Source: Phytoseiulus persimilis
Lineage: Eukaryota; Arthropoda; Arachnida; Mesostigmata; Phytoseiidae
Assembly: GCA_037576195.1 (NCBI GenBank)
Contig: CM075101.1
Span: 3,596,001 to 3,660,000, forward strand
Direction of reading: 5' to 3'
Length of the DNA stretch: 64,000 nucleotides
Shown here: positions 39,801 to 52,542 of the stretch, one piece after another
How the letters are laid out: each line of letters opens with the position of its first letter
How positions within the stretch are numbered: position 1 is the stretch's first letter
Notes under the pieces: generated by a model
Databases searched by the model: none
What the model saw: the letters and a program-made list of their open reading frames with translations, nothing else
What the model was told of the DNA's origin: nothing
Position numbers and translations under genes: made by a program

Positions 39801-42181
39801 TGTTCTCTACTGCTACTATCACCCCTATAACTGTTCTGTTCACGATTGGTAGTCAGCGTTCTGTCGCGACCAGGCGAACCAGTTGTGAAACAAGCGAACA
39901 TAGCATCATCTCAAATCAGGAGGACCGAGCGTCCGCTTCGTCTTCTCCAATTACAACTACGTCTCCTGTTTGGCAGAAAATTGTGTTTTTCTCTTCCCTT
40001 GCTTTTCTCCCAGATTGATCAATAAATCGTCCAGCTGTTGTTGCGATAGGCTAGGCGACCTGTACAGCCGCGGCTGCAGCCAAACAAAGTCCCAATGTCC
40101 CAAAGGTCTGAGGAGGGAGTGCAGGAGCGACGCGGGTCTTAAACGAATCGGTGATCCCGATCCTCCGGCAGGAAAGCATCGTTCGCTCCTTGAATTCAAT
40201 GGCGACGGTCGTTCTTCTTGAGGAACGATGTCGTCTCGCGGTGCGATAGATGGTCTGGCCAGCAGCTCTACGAGGCAACTCTTTGCCCGCCGGGGTCAGG
40301 CCCCCAGAGCCATAAACACCACGCCAGGACGGTGACGGAATCCACGCCCTCATGGGCACAGCAGCGGACCGTTCTCATCTTGAACCCGTAGATCTTTACC
40401 GCGCCACGGGCAGTCACGACAGTGGCGGTGATCTCTCCGGTTATTCGAAGCCGGACGAGTTTAATGCGCGTCTAATGCGATCGCTGCAGTGTGTCACCGT
40501 TTGTGGCGAGATACCGTGAATGTGCACGACGCGCCAATCCGCCACAGGTTGAGCCCCACGAACCCTTTTCGTGCCCACGTGCTCGTCGTTCGGTCAAGGT
40601 CTCGTCTGTTAAGCTACTTTTGCGCGCCGACGGCCTTGAGCATGTATTCGTTGTCAGAGTGGCCGCCGTTGCAATCCGCGTTGGTGTTGTCGTCGTTGTC
40701 GTGGGCGATGCTGCTGTCTTTTGTCCTAGCCAGGGTGTGTGTGTGCGTGTGTCCTTTGAGAGGAGAGCAGTTTTGTTTCGAAGCATCGCGCGCCGTGTCC
40801 CTGAAATGGCCGAACGGGAGCAACTGCCTCTCCTTGAGATAGGCCCGACCCGGATCCCGCTCCACTATCTCGGCACACCAGCCACTATTACAGGTTCCGG
40901 TCCCCAAGCAGTAAATTTGGAGCAGTTGTCCTGGTTTTACAGAGTGCCGAGTACGCTGTGATCGTATTCGAAATGGAGGAGAACAGGAGAAGTCGCTTCC
41001 TCATAGCGGACGGCACGCTGTGACCGTTTCGAGCGAGGATCAGCGAAAGAATCCGCGGATCTCAGTGCGGGGTTCAGTCGATTGGGAGGGATCCCCTTTG
41101 CAGATAGAAAAACAGGACACTTCAGTCGTTGCAAGGGTGGTGGAACACGGAACCCAAGCCGGACAGGCTGTAGGGCCACGCTCGGGAGCACGTATCGGCA
41201 CGTGCACGCCGCGCCACAATTATAACGGGAGACGTGCGGACCCGAGACACGAGCATGAGCCGCCACGGGTCCAGTGGATGCCGCTGTTACGTCCGGCCGG
41301 CGCTTGATCACCGTCCCAACTCGGTCAGATTTTCAAAATGAAAGCACGGCACGGATCCCACACCATGTGTCATCTGGGAGAAATGATCAAGATGTGGATC
41401 TTGTTTGATGCGTCGCCGCCACGGCCTGAGCGAATCTATGAGATGATACCACCCAGCGTTCCGGTTGGACCGCTTCCGCCTCCGTGAGACGATGCGGCCA
41501 AGCACTCGGCGACTTGGGTGGCAACTCCATCAGACAAGTCGCCGGCCGGGCCGCGAGAAGTCGCCGCCACGGGATTCGAGATCATGGATTGAGACACTTT
41601 ATTAAAGAAAGACCGGTCTGGAAACTCCGACAGACGCGGCCCGCTGAGAGCGAGTCGAGCGCAGCATTGATGCTGGTTAGAGGTAACTGCACAACAGAGC
41701 TGCGTCGGAGAGGCCACGCGGGAACGTTGTGGGCGAGCTCAAGCACAGGTTCACTAACGAGGTATTTATTCGGGAAGGTCCGATACTGGAGGAGCATCTG
41801 ACACGCGAGCCCGCTCGGACGCGGAACCAGTATTGGGAGATTCTGGTGCTAAGGCCTCCTCAGCACTTGATAACATGCAATCAGCCGCCAGGTGGGGAAC
41901 TCCGCCGCCCGAAAGCGAGGCCAGCGCTTGACTCGGAGAGCGATCGTCGGCTGGCGGAATCGGCAACCGCCCAACAATCGGACGGGCATCGGAGCATGCG
42001 CTCGCACTCGGTTGAAAATTAACTTCGCTTCGAGACGGGAGACACCTTAATTGCGAGTTGAGCACGACATACAACAACGATTTCCCTGGAGACCCTCATG
42101 GAGTCGAGGTCTTTGTGAGCGGCGCGAGTGTTTAGACGTTCATACACGTGTTTGCATGAGATTGCTTGCTATAATGCATAG

Positions 42182-42447
42182 GTTCTCGGAGCTCATCAGG
42201 CCCTCTCGGAATCGTTCCTGACAACTCGGAGCGAGCTTCAACACGGCCTCCCGAAAGTTCGTCCTCGTTCGACTCTCCCGCCGAACCGTTAGATACTACT
42301 TCGTCCGCTCACGCAGTTCTCGTCCTCTCCCTTGCAGAACTTGAAGAACCCACTGCGAACTGTGTTCCTGTTCTTCCGGAGAGTCTGGAGACAATCACGA
42401 AGGCCGAGAGCCTTCCCGGCCAAAGACACCGCTGGAACACCAATGAG
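42182..42447 (+). CDS. Candidate internal exon, unknown protein
   Basis: This is the best exon-like stretch on the + strand. The frame is open from 42175 to the stop at 42637-42639, over 150 codons, without needing a start codon. It reads SSSGPLGIVPDNSERASTRP, then ESSSFDSPAEPLDTTSSAHA, then ...LEEPTANCVPVLPESLETI, and is Ser/Pro/Glu-rich as in disordered regions. It ends at a strong donor, GAG|GTGAGT, at 42447/42448. A weak acceptor, ATGCATAG, would open it at 42182. A much stronger acceptor, CGTCCTCTCCCTTGCAG at 42337, would give a shorter 110-nt exon (42338-42447), open in two frames. No domain is recognised and there is no homology support. An overlapping minus-strand open frame (42309-42737) is an alternative. 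Confidence 0.28.
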
Positions 42448-42860
42448 GTGAGTTCGTGTTTCAGCTGCGGCCGCGCGCAAATCGACGACATCGTTACGCG
42501 GCATGACTTCATCTCGCTGAGTGTTTCGATTATTATTGTCGCTGCCGTTTCCCGAGAGACGGTCCGCGGTGTTGTTTTCGTTGTTGTTAATGTTGCTGTC
42601 CCCGCAGCTTCTTGCCCGCCTGACGTGCTCGACAACTGATCGCCATCGGGCCGTGTCTCGTCGTATTCGATCATGACCGTTCGATGATGACTTAAGTATA
42701 CGGCTCGCCGGGATTTGGGAAAATGATCTATCGGCATCCAGAATCGTCGGAGCTCGTTACGAACTGTGGTATAATCATGGCGGCGACCGATTCAACAATC
42801 GATTCAGCGACCGACGCACTCGCGGGGCGAACCAGCCGTTCCGTCGGTTCCCGGCCTGGT

Positions 42861-42940
42861 CGGGCGGGCGGGCGAGCGCGCGGGCTGGCGGGCGAGCGCG
42901 CGGGCTGGCGGGCGAGCGCGCGGGCTGGCGGGCTGGCTGG
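42861..42940. repeat. GC-rich minisatellite, 20-bp unit
   Basis: About four head-to-tail copies of the 20-mer CGGGCTGGCGGGCGAGCGCG. The three from 42881 onward are essentially exact, the first is diverged, and the last decays into GGCT repeats. Near-identity of the copies points to recent expansion. The unit is a non-multiple of three, so an open frame across it (42723-42950) spells Arg/Ala/Gly-rich low-complexity sequence in shifting registers. That frame is unlikely to be a protein. Confidence 0.9.
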
Positions 42941-44308
42941 GTGCCATTAATACTTCATAATAGGGCGTTCCCGATCCCGTGATGCCCTTGTCTAGCTGGC
43001 CGCGCCATAATGCCAACTTAGCTTTCGGCGCTCCGACTCGCTCGGCCGGTTAGCCGTAGCCTTTGACAACACGCTCCATACAAACTGAAAACAAAGAACG
43101 ACTCTCCGTCCGCCGGCTCCCACGTTCAGCCGGCATGCCGGGCCCGTTTGCCTTTCTGGAAGGTATTGTACCCGCGTCAATACACGCGTGCGTGCCGGAC
43201 TACATCAATGATTCGTCGAGTGTTGTTCGGCCTAGCCGGCCGCCGTCCCTCGGTCGAGCTCTCCTACGCGGCGAGGACCTCCTCGGTCGAGTTGGACCAG
43301 AGGTCACAGTTTAGAGTGATCTCAGTGATTTGCTAGTTACACAGTAGACTTGTAGCTGTCACCGGTGATTCATTCGGGAACCATTTGGAGTGTTCTGTTT
43401 CTATCCGGTTTCGCTCGGCGTCCCGACTCTTCCTGCCCATCTGTCGCACGCTGCGCGGTCATGGGAACAGCTCATGTGAGCTTCTAGCGTGGCTCCCGAC
43501 GTCGCTGCTCCTCCTAAATGGACAGAGATATTAATCTCTTTGGATTCGGAACTCCCTGGCGACAATATAAGGCTCCGCGCGACATCGTGCTCGCGCAGGC
43601 TTTGCGCTGCAAATAGAAGATCGTAGAATTTTTAGCTTCAGCTCCAATTTTGTTCACCGACTCAATTCCCTAATCTATGGGCGGCTCGGTATGCGCTCCG
43701 AACGATTCACTTGAGCCCCAGCAACGTCCGATCGATTCAAAGTCAACAAACAGAATCCGCTGTTGTAATACCGGCGGCTCCCCGAAGGCACGATTTCCGA
43801 GGAATAGCTTGAGAGTTGTTCTCGAGCTCATCTCATTCGACAAGAGCGGAACTCAGCGAAATGAAGTTCCCTCATGCCAGGAGAGGCCCAAACTTTCGCG
43901 TCGGCAAAGAACAGTTGGACAGGATCCGCGCCCGCCTCCCAGATTTCGCAACACGCGTTCCGTCCATATGACTTCCGTCGCACTGGTGGGGACGTCGCCA
44001 CGAGAAGGCGCCCCGGTGGGCGTCGATCGCCCGGTCGCTTGGAAGGGCCACCGGTCCCTTGTGCGGTTATGATTCAGGACGGGCCCGGACGTTGATCAGG
44101 GTCCAGGGCTCACATTCGGTTCCCAGGTGTATTCCTTAGCCAGGGAGAGAGTCTCGACCGACGGATGCGGGACGAAGCTCTTTGTTTCGACCGGTGGAGC
44201 AGCTCGTGGAGAATTTACTTCGTTGAATAACGAATCAAGAAGATGGGTTTCACGCGAAGGCGATCCCGTACGAGCCACGAGCGACGCGGTTTTTAGAGGA
44301 GCGATACC

Positions 44309-44320
44309 AAAAAAAAAAAA
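44309..44320. repeat. poly(A) tract, A12
   Basis: Twelve consecutive A. No SINE-like A/B boxes or target-site duplication were recognised beside it. Confidence 0.9.
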
Positions 44321-47300
44321 CAGCGTAACCATGTGTGCCGCTACGGCTGCCGGATCGATTCTGGCGGATCAAGTACGATGGACGACTGGCTACGATGAAT
44401 GAAAGTTCCTCCTGTATCGATACGCTCATCAGCCCCTCCTCGTTCGGCTCAGGTTTGCCGTCGCCGGGTGTGTGGTCAGCGTGTCATTCACATTCGTTCG
44501 GTGATTTGCTCGCCAATTAATTCTTTCGCCCAGTTGTTCATCGAAGCCGAAACCAGGTCTAATCCTGCCCGTCCGGGAACTTCCAATCTTGACACGTACC
44601 CGCGTGACCATGCGAAGGCCACTGCTCGAGGAGTTCGGGTATGGGAATATAACGACGTTGGGAGAAGAGAACGCGATGATGAATATAAAAAGGAGGAGAG
44701 ATAAATACACCGGACAAGATGAAGCTGCTCGAGCCAGATTGGGAGCGCGACAAGAAGACTATTCGGGCTGAGTATGTTCGGGGACGCAGCAGTAATGCGA
44801 GATCGGATCGACGGAATATAAACCGGTGAGAGGTTTCCCCGATCATGCTCGGACAGAGCACGACTATTGTGAATAGGCCCTACGATGCGCTCCTCATGGC
44901 ATAAATAGCGTCCGGCCATGTTCTAAACAGGAACGTGATTGAGCGTTCTACGGACGCTCCAATAGTAGCAGCTCGAGCGACATCGTCGAAACGACACTGT
45001 CGTACTCAGACACTCAGCTCCGATCGATAATGGACGACCGGCAGCCGGCCCACGCAACGGCCAAGTCGACTTCGCGGGGAAATAGCGACTAAGGAAGCCA
45101 GGTCGGTAGCGAGCCTGCAGGCGTTGAATATCGGCTTTATGAGATACTTTAAGCGATGCTCTGGACCCGCCGAGAAACAGCTCCCAAGTATTCCAGAGGA
45201 CGATCGGGGCACGCCGTTGGGCGGCACGATGCGGAATCGATGATGATGATCGCGTGTTTCCGATTCGGCTTCTAATGGAATCGGCGAGTACTCTGAAAGC
45301 ACGCGTCAAAACACAGTGTGCTCTGTTCGATTCGGCCGAGTGGATCGCGAAATTGGAAAAGCTGCGGTGGCAAACCGGCGGTGACCTCACATGGACAGAA
45401 CGCATCGATAAACTTCCGGCGTCTTCACCTTCTCCGTGTTTCTTCTTCCCACCGACCGCCTCTTTTATTTCTTCTTCAACTGACCGAGCTAGCAAGCGGT
45501 TGCCCAGAAGGCCGGCTCGAAGCAAGGATTAGGACTCGTCGTCGACGTCCTCCTACTTGGGATTCGGGAGCGGGCACATTTTTCGCCCGGTTAACTTTTC
45601 CATTGGCTTTCTGTATTCCCCGACGCGCCTCCCATTTGGGTTTGTCGCTTCCCGCGTCCTACTTCTCGCCCTTATTGATTCTCTCCCGATGTCTTCATTC
45701 CCCATCTCTCAAATCTTCCGCCCTGCAACGATTCAATGCCGCTGTCTCTATGATGACCGGATCATAGACTTCTGCTGCTGCTGCAGGTGGTCAAGGCCGT
45801 TCGGATGACAGCGGGCAAAATCAATCGACGGCGGTGGTGGGCGCCACTCTTGCGCCCCCTCTCCTTCCCGTGTTCTTCTTGGCTCCATCATGTTTTCTGT
45901 CGGCGTCCTCCTTCGCCCTCCTACAAGAAAGCGGCTCGATTTGAAGGCCTCTCATCGGGAACACTTTGATAACAGAGAACATGGGCAGACAGGACACGTG
46001 AACCGTACTTTCAGCGCATCGTTGCGGTGTTACGTCCGTTTCACTACTTTTCCCGATCGTTTTTACACCGAAGCTCTCCCCACCGCTCGCTTTCCGGGCC
46101 GCAGCTCCTCCCGCTTGCATTCCGGTCGTAGTCGAAGACACGCTCAGTCCGAACCCCATGAAGTTGGCTGGCCGGCTGGTCAGTCGAGCGGCTGTCGACA
46201 CGCTTGGCTGGTTGGAAGGACAAGCACCGGAAACAATTAGGCGCGCTCGGATCATCCGGATCAAGCGGACTACTACCCTCTGCACCATGAATCCTCAAGC
46301 AGCTAGTAAACGGCGTCACCTGTCCCGACATTCTTCAACCACCCTTGACGTTTCCTCCGGAAGATTCCCTGCCAAAATACGAGAGCGTGTCAATTTGACC
46401 ATGGCGTCACCCACTGAGCGCACCGGCAGGCAGCGAACTTGAAGCAGGTCGTGAGATTGGGTGAGGTCAGTTTGGAGCTCGGGCGAGCGAGCAGACCGAG
46501 AGCAAACGCACTCGAAATTCTGCGTGGGGACTCATCGAGATTGGGTTAGGGCCCCTGTTGGCCCGAACGACGCCATGGTTGACGGGTGCCCCCAAAATAC
46601 GCTCCGTTCCCTTCAACTGGCCTCGTGAACACACGAACTCGGCTTCGCGATTCGTGACCCTCGGATATGGTACGATAGCACATTCGGAACCAGACTCGAA
46701 AGGAACTGGACGTATCGCACAGGTATTACTTTCTCGTGCTGGCGGGCTGAGGGCGGAACTCGAGATTGTCGGCCCTAAATAACGCAGAGAGTATGATTGT
46801 GTCCTGTCGGGAGAGCAGGGCCCGTGAATCGAAGATGACTCGGAGGGAGACAATGGAGCTATGCGTGAGAAGAAAATTATGACATTCCCGAGTGAGAAGT
46901 TTCCTGATAGCGGAATTAGGGGGGAGTTCCGTGGCTTTGAGTAGCGATGCACGTCCTTCCGACCGAGATATCCCCTCGCGGAGCACCCATTTCCCATTCC
47001 AATGGAGGGTAGGAGGAGAAATAATTATCCTAAGAGAAATCATTTTTGTTCTCGGCCGAAATCCTCTCCGGGAAGCTCTCGCTCGAGAGTCGCCGAGAAG
47101 GTCCACGCGTCCGGTTGAGCTTATGGATTCCCACAGTCATTTCCCTTTCCCGTTCCGCTCCGCCTTGGAGAAATGAAGAAATTGGATTCTGTGTAGCTTT
47201 CTCTGTGTGGCTCGTCGTTCTTCGGTCCAAGTGGCTCGTCGAGGATGTGCCGGACAAGCCGGCTCGAGTCGATAATTACATCGGTGACAACTCGGCGGAG

Positions 47301-47424
47301 CAAAACTCAACGAGCGATGGATCTTGCTGACTTCCAGAAGTCTATGTAGATTGACGATCCGATAGAGTTTCTGACTAACTATACTCCCAGTTGTTCACCT
47401 TCAAGCTATTGAACTCTCTCTCAG

Positions 47425-47571
47425 GTTGGAGGCTCAATGCTCAGCTCGGTACTCACTTCTGACCTTGAGCGTCCAGTTTCCGGTGCATCAGCGGAGTTCC
47501 GAGCTGGAAAAAACTCGAAACAAGAGAACTATTACAGGTTGAAAGAGAGATGCACTCACTCGAGCTCGTAG
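47425..47571 (+). CDS. Candidate short terminal exon
   Basis: The acceptor CTATTGAACTCTCTCTCAG is followed by 48 open codons, VGGSMLSSVLTSDLERPVSG and onward to a TAG at 47569-47571. An internal TTACAG|GTTGAA lies at about 47537. A second frame is also open across the acceptor. Support is limited to the splice motif. Confidence 0.12.
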   Translation, partial: VGGSMLSSVLTSDLERPVSGASAEFRAGKNSKQENYYRLKERCTHSSS

Positions 47572-49660
47572 GCGACCTCTTGAGCTTGATTACTTTCAAC
47601 TCGGTGTCGTTCTCAGTCTCGAGTTTCGCGGATGAGTTATTGGATGGATGACGCGACTGCGTTACTCTCTCGCTGCCTTCGTGCGGCCCGTCGCGAGAAA
47701 ATTACACGAGAGCGAGCTCGGAGCGTTAGCGGCAAACAACGGTTACCCACCTCATACGCTATGATCTCCCGGATCGTCTGTAGACCTGCACCCGCTGGCG
47801 AACGGTTACGTTGGAGGCTCGTTGTGCTCCTGAGTGGAATGACGATCGAGGAGAATGCCCTCATCTCCACTACATCCCGATTCCGCGAAGAGACTTTGTT
47901 CCGAATCGAGGTAAAACATTTTCTCATCTCTTCTCCAAATGTCGCGTGGGCTCTGCTTCACCGTGATGGACAAGGCAGCCGCGCAGTTGGTCTCTCGAGA
48001 TACCGGGGGACATAAACACGAACAGTGCTGATCCGTCTCGTCAGACGAATGGCGGGAACTGGCACCACGACTACAGCGAACTGTAAATGAATGTCACGAC
48101 CCCGGCCTGATCCATTCATTTGTAGCTTTGAAATTATTGGACTGCAGAACAAGATTAATTGAAGCTATTTTTATCTTCGACTCCCTCTTGCTCCTTTGAC
48201 AACGACCGAGCGAGGAATATCGTGGAATTCACCAAGCCGTGAATCAATCAGTACACCCCACGCGCTAACTAACCGTGTAGGCGCTTGAGAGTGCACGTTG
48301 GTTCGACTCGGGTTGCCTCATCGTCTTCACGATCCTCTTTTCGATCTTCGAGTTTGCATCAACGCCGTTGCCAGAGTGAGGAGTGAATAGCTCTGTACGT
48401 GACACGAGGAGGCCACAACACGTATCGGGATCTCGTGAATTCTCCGCGACACCGGTTCCGTCTCGCCGGCGCTGCTGGAACGAGCACTTCTCAGAATCTG
48501 CTCCGTACACAGCCGCCCCTCGGATCGGAGCTCCTGTAGCGCGACCGCCCACGAGCTTCTTGATTACGCAATCTGCTTCGGGCTGTGGGGTCGGGCGTAG
48601 ACTAAGCAAATAGCGTTTCGATGAGCATCTGAAACTCGGCCTGCTGAAGTCGCTGGCAGTCGAACTTTTGGACCTCGAACTTTCATAACGACGGAACTTC
48701 CTGAATAGAAGCATCGCTGGGGTGAATCCGCCGATAGGAATGTGCGCGCTGGATGCGTACCGATACTTCGATGTCTGGTTGATGTTTTTGCGCGTCCGCT
48801 CCCTACTGACCGGGCGCTAGCTAGTTGCTCCACGAACTGGCCGAGTCGAGGCCAAGAAAAGGGGCCGCATCGAACGAAACGAAAAAATCCTCACGAATCG
48901 TAAAAGCCGGCTCACAAAAGCCTCACTGCGCGACAGCCTTGGACGATTGCCAGCTTTCTACACGAGTTTCCGCGAGCAGCAAAGGACGGATTTTTTCGAA
49001 TTTTTTTCGTTCCGTTTGGAATCGTTCCGGTCATTTGGATTGTATGCGTCAGACAGCGGCGAGAAAGTGGCCGGCATTGAGACAAGAATGCCCTCTTCGT
49101 AGCCTTATTCGATTTGATCCATCCCCCTATCCCGAAAAGAGTCAAGGATTTGCCACAGCGACGGCTGGAGGAACTCTCGGTTCGCTCGAACTTTCGCCTA
49201 GATAACGAGAGCTCTCACACGACGAGCATCCGTGGAGCTAATAACGACGGAACAAGGACTGGACTAATGACGCTGATCCGATCTCTACGCCATCTTGGTG
49301 AAACGAGAGGAAATGTGTGTATATTTGGATATTTTTACTTATACGTCACGATCGCGGACGTTCCCTCGGGATCAAAGTGGCGGACGCGCTCACCTAGAAC
49401 AATCTTTCTCCGAGTTCCGGTCGAGCAGTCGTAATGAGAGCGGAACAACTCCGCTTCTTGGAATATTCGAATATTTATCCCGAGTCGGTCGTTTTTCGGT
49501 ATGAAGAAAGGCCATCAAGCCTAGTGGACCCTTCGCCCGTTGCGCACTGCCGGTTTCTGCTGAGAATCGGGTGCCCTCGAGCGTTCCCACCGAGGGCTCG
49601 CTTTAGAGCTTTCGTTTCTCGGAGAAATCCCCTCCGCTCCTTTCTCAGTCAGTCGAGCAA

Positions 49661-49683
49661 CCAGCCAGCCAGCCAGCCAGCCA
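49661..49683. repeat. (CCAG)n microsatellite
   Basis: Between five and six tandem CCAG units just upstream of ATGTCTTTGGC. In one + frame it encodes an Ala/Gln/Pro/Ser repeat, and the frame then ends within a few codons. Confidence 0.9.
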
Positions 49684-50884
49684 TGTCTTTGGCATAGAGT
49701 CGTTTAACATTCGGACGTTCGTTCCCTTGTGCCGCTTTCCTCGTCCCTGTGGTTGATGTTGAGTCTCCTTCCTTTTCGACCGCTTCGGCCGCGGATCATG
49801 CCGGCGGAAACGGGAACACAATCACCGCGAACATAATTATTGAATCGCTCGCTCGGCCGGCGCGTTTCGGCTCATTATTATCAATGCAATGATTCCGGTC
49901 AAGAGCGGCAGGCCCATGAGGGAAGAGACGCGACAAATCGTGCGCCGATCGCAACGGGTGGGAGGAGATCAGCCGAAAGGACGATTGAGACAAATCAGCG
50001 ACAGCGATCATCGTGTCAGCCTTCAAGGGCCCGCCGCGACGGGACCGTCTCCGAACGCTCATAAAAAAAAATTCCCAGTTCAGGAGGAAGGGGAGCAGAT
50101 TTACAATCGCACATCAGCGCGGTAACAAACGGACCAAGCACACGTCTGATGTTTGCTCGAGAAGCAAGATGAACAATAAAAGAAGTTGAGAGGAACCGAC
50201 ACACGGATGCAGGGACAGGAGCTGTGTATCCCGAAGTGGCTGATATTGTCTCCTGAGGAGAAGGAGGAGACACGACGACAAAGGAGTCTACTAGCACCAT
50301 CGCCACGAGTCGGCCAGTTCCTCCAACGGAGTCTCACTGGCCCTCCGCCGCCATGTTGTATTGTATATTAAGAAACGCGGCTCGGCGTCAGAAGCCACCG
50401 GCAATAAATGATGCCAATACCCAGCGCTTCCTCGAGGGGTCGCACATGTAATATACCGAAGGCAAAGGTAAGAGGGCGCAGCCGCGACCGTTGTTCTCGA
50501 CAGGAGCGGGCTCCGAGCAGAGTGGGAACACTCCACTCTTCGGCGCCATCATCGAGCAACACTCCGGCTCGTTTTCAAGAAGCCGTTCTGGTTCGGATCC
50601 GGGTCGCCTCCCAATCAGATGTTGGCGACGATACGCCACGACGCGGCATCTGCCGTCAACAAAGCTACCGCTCGGTCTGCCTTGGAATGCACATCGAGGC
50701 CGAGAAGCAGCCGCTATCTCGACGGCAGATTGCTGTTATGATCTGTGTGTGATGTGAAGGAGGCAAAGGGCCGGAAGCGTCGCAAAAGCCCCGGGCCAAG
50801 ATATGATTGTGACCGCTTTCACTGCTTTGACCTCAGCTCACTGACTGACCGACGCATTGCAGGGCCGCGTGTACTTGTCCAGGC

Positions 50885-51751
50885 TTGGCCACAAGCTTGA
50901 TTATCCCGCGGCCGTTTTCCTCTTCTGGCCGTTTCCCTGTGGATCGCCCGCCCCAGCCCGTCGGCCGCAACCGACGTCATTTGGATGCAGGCAGCTGTTG
51001 CGTCAACGTCAAGGATCTCGGCCAGTGGAGAAGATGGCCGCCGTGGCGGAGGTGCGCCATGTGCGCCAAACTGCTAGTCAGAGAGACCTCGCCCCTCATT
51101 TTCTCGCGGCTAACTGGCGCTCTCGAATCTTGGGTCGTTTCTCAACTTGTGACTAGGCTTTCTTTCGTAAAGGTCAAACCGTGCGTCGCCACTGTTGGGC
51201 TCCCGAACTCTGAGACGATAACTCTGGTTCAGCTCAGAGGGATATCTCGCAGATTGATTAGCTCTGCGAGGAACCCAGACTCGATCCAGAGTCCACGATT
51301 GTCACCTGCGCCGCGTCGCAGGGGCCCGTGGAATCTCGGCGAGGAGGGAAACGCACAGAAGCGGAAAAAGATTCTCAGCAACGTTCGAGCTGCCTCTTCC
51401 TCCGAATTGACAGAATTCGACTGCGCGGTAGGACGAGGAGGCAGATGGACATGGGGACGACGTCTGTTGCTCGGAGATCCATTATTCTTTTCCGTGGGTC
51501 GCTCCTTACGCTCGAACCGGTCCTCGAAGACATCGTCCAAATGGGCACGTTGTTGGAATGGAACTTCCGAGAGTCTGCGGGTCAGGGAGCCCCCGTGCAG
51601 TGTTGTCGACGCACAGAAATATGGCTCGCCAGTAGGGGGGGGGAGGGGGGGGACTGGGCACACGCCCCTCTTATCCCGCACACCATTTGCGCACGCAACT
51701 GAGAAGATTCCGAGCCGAACGCTCGTCTTCGATTGCAATCAGGGTCAATGA
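50885..51751 (+). other. 288-codon open frame, unknown
   Basis: The second longest open frame in the window. It contains CAMCAK and a stretch GALESWVVSQLVTRLSFVKV, then becomes Arg/Ser-rich, and crosses the G9-A-G8 tract as a Gly run near its end. With roughly one stop per 21 codons a run this long would be expected well under once by chance here. Local stop depletion from composition weakens that argument. There is no recognised domain, no clear splice structure, and a 169-codon antisense frame overlaps it. It could be a lineage-specific gene or chance. Confidence 0.15.
51635..51652. repeat. G9-A-G8 tract
   Basis: Two G runs separated by one A, able in principle to form a G-quadruplex. It lies inside the 288-codon open frame at 50885-51751, where it spells glycine-rich sequence. 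Any length error here would break that frame. Confidence 0.95.
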
Positions 51752-51826
51752 TATTTCCAAGGGGATCCGAGGGAAATTTCCATGAGGAATTCGGAGGTTA
51801 TCTCCCTAAAGGATATCGAGTGACAA

Positions 51827-52110
51827 GTGGGGGTGGTTATAATGAAGACGCAGTGTCGGATTTCTTCCGTTGCTGTCCGAATGTTCGGTGAGCGGTCAGG
51901 AGAGCGAGTTGTCGATATCGAGATGAGAACGCAAGGCGTACACAGAGTTATGCGGCTGTGGCAAATAAGCGGTTGTGATTTCGGGACCCAGTGTCGTCCC
52001 GTTCCGCGGTACGGTCGAATTCTAGCAGATTCGATCCCTGCAGTCCGTTCCAAGATCTACGAAGGCATTTTCAAGCATCCAATACACGTTTCCACAAAGT
52101 ATCCAAGACG
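51827..52110 (+). CDS. Candidate exon ending at a GTAAGC donor
   Basis: A + frame of about 94 codons is closed only by the TAA inside the donor ACG|GTAAGC at 52110/52111. The latter half reads ...MRLWQISGCDFGTQCRPVPR then YGRILADSIPAVRSKIYEG. A possible acceptor, GAGCGGTCAG, lies at about 51900 but lacks a good pyrimidine tract. No domain is recognised. The minus strand is also open here (51745-52053). Confidence 0.16.
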
Positions 52111-52514
52111 GTAAGCTAACTCACACTCGGGATATCCGCACTCAGCCCTTTTGTTCTGGAAAACAAGCCCTGGAGCGACACTCCGTCACCGACCACGGGT
52201 CAGCTTTCAGTCGGCATTCATGCTTTCCAGACGATTAAGCGCAGTCGTGATGGAAAAGTGGGGGAATTAGTGCGGTGTTAATGTGCGCGACCAGCTCTCG
52301 CTCCAACAGCCGGCGAGCAATAACACGCGGAGTGATTAGAGTCCGAGATCATTCCCTCAGACCTCGATCCAGCAGCGGCACGGGCGGGAAGCTCTCAAGG
52401 GTGAAGCTCTATATGTTTCTAAATTCATGAAGCCGGCTCCCAGAAGTTCGGGATTCCGGTTGGACGAGTTTTTCGTGAGAATCCAGCAGAGAATCCATAC
52501 CGGGATATCGATTT

Positions 52515-52542
52515 CACAAACGCTGTATGTTCCTCAGGTAAC
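52515..52542 (+). promoter_or_regulatory. Weaker juxtaposed splice motif
   Basis: GCTGTATGTTCCTCAG is directly followed by GTAACG (junction 52536/52537). The pyrimidine tract is short. It has the same orientation as the sites at 2803 and 23583. Confidence 0.15.

Larger units (their letters stand above)
31931..42181. other. No gene recognised
   Basis: Contains G15, G12, the inverted repeat at 34.9 kb and the CT tract at 36.9 kb. Also includes the 214-codon frame at 35400 and a 156-codon frame at 40491-40961 ending ...NLEQLSWFYRVPSTL. None has a recognised domain. Confidence 0.55.
42941..50884. other. No gene recognised
   Basis: Holds A12 at 44309, the CCAG repeat at 49661 and the weak exon candidate at 47425. 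A TATAAAAAGG sequence at 44684 resembles a TATA box but has no supported gene downstream. Open frames up to 200 codons (44923-45525, minus) are unrecognised. Confidence 0.55.

Noticed and set aside
42723-42950. Arg/Ala/Gly-rich frame
   Set aside because: It is a translation of the 20-bp minisatellite, whose unit is not a multiple of three.
44684-44693. TATAAAAAGG box-like sequence
   Set aside because: Lies in an A-rich patch with no credible downstream gene.
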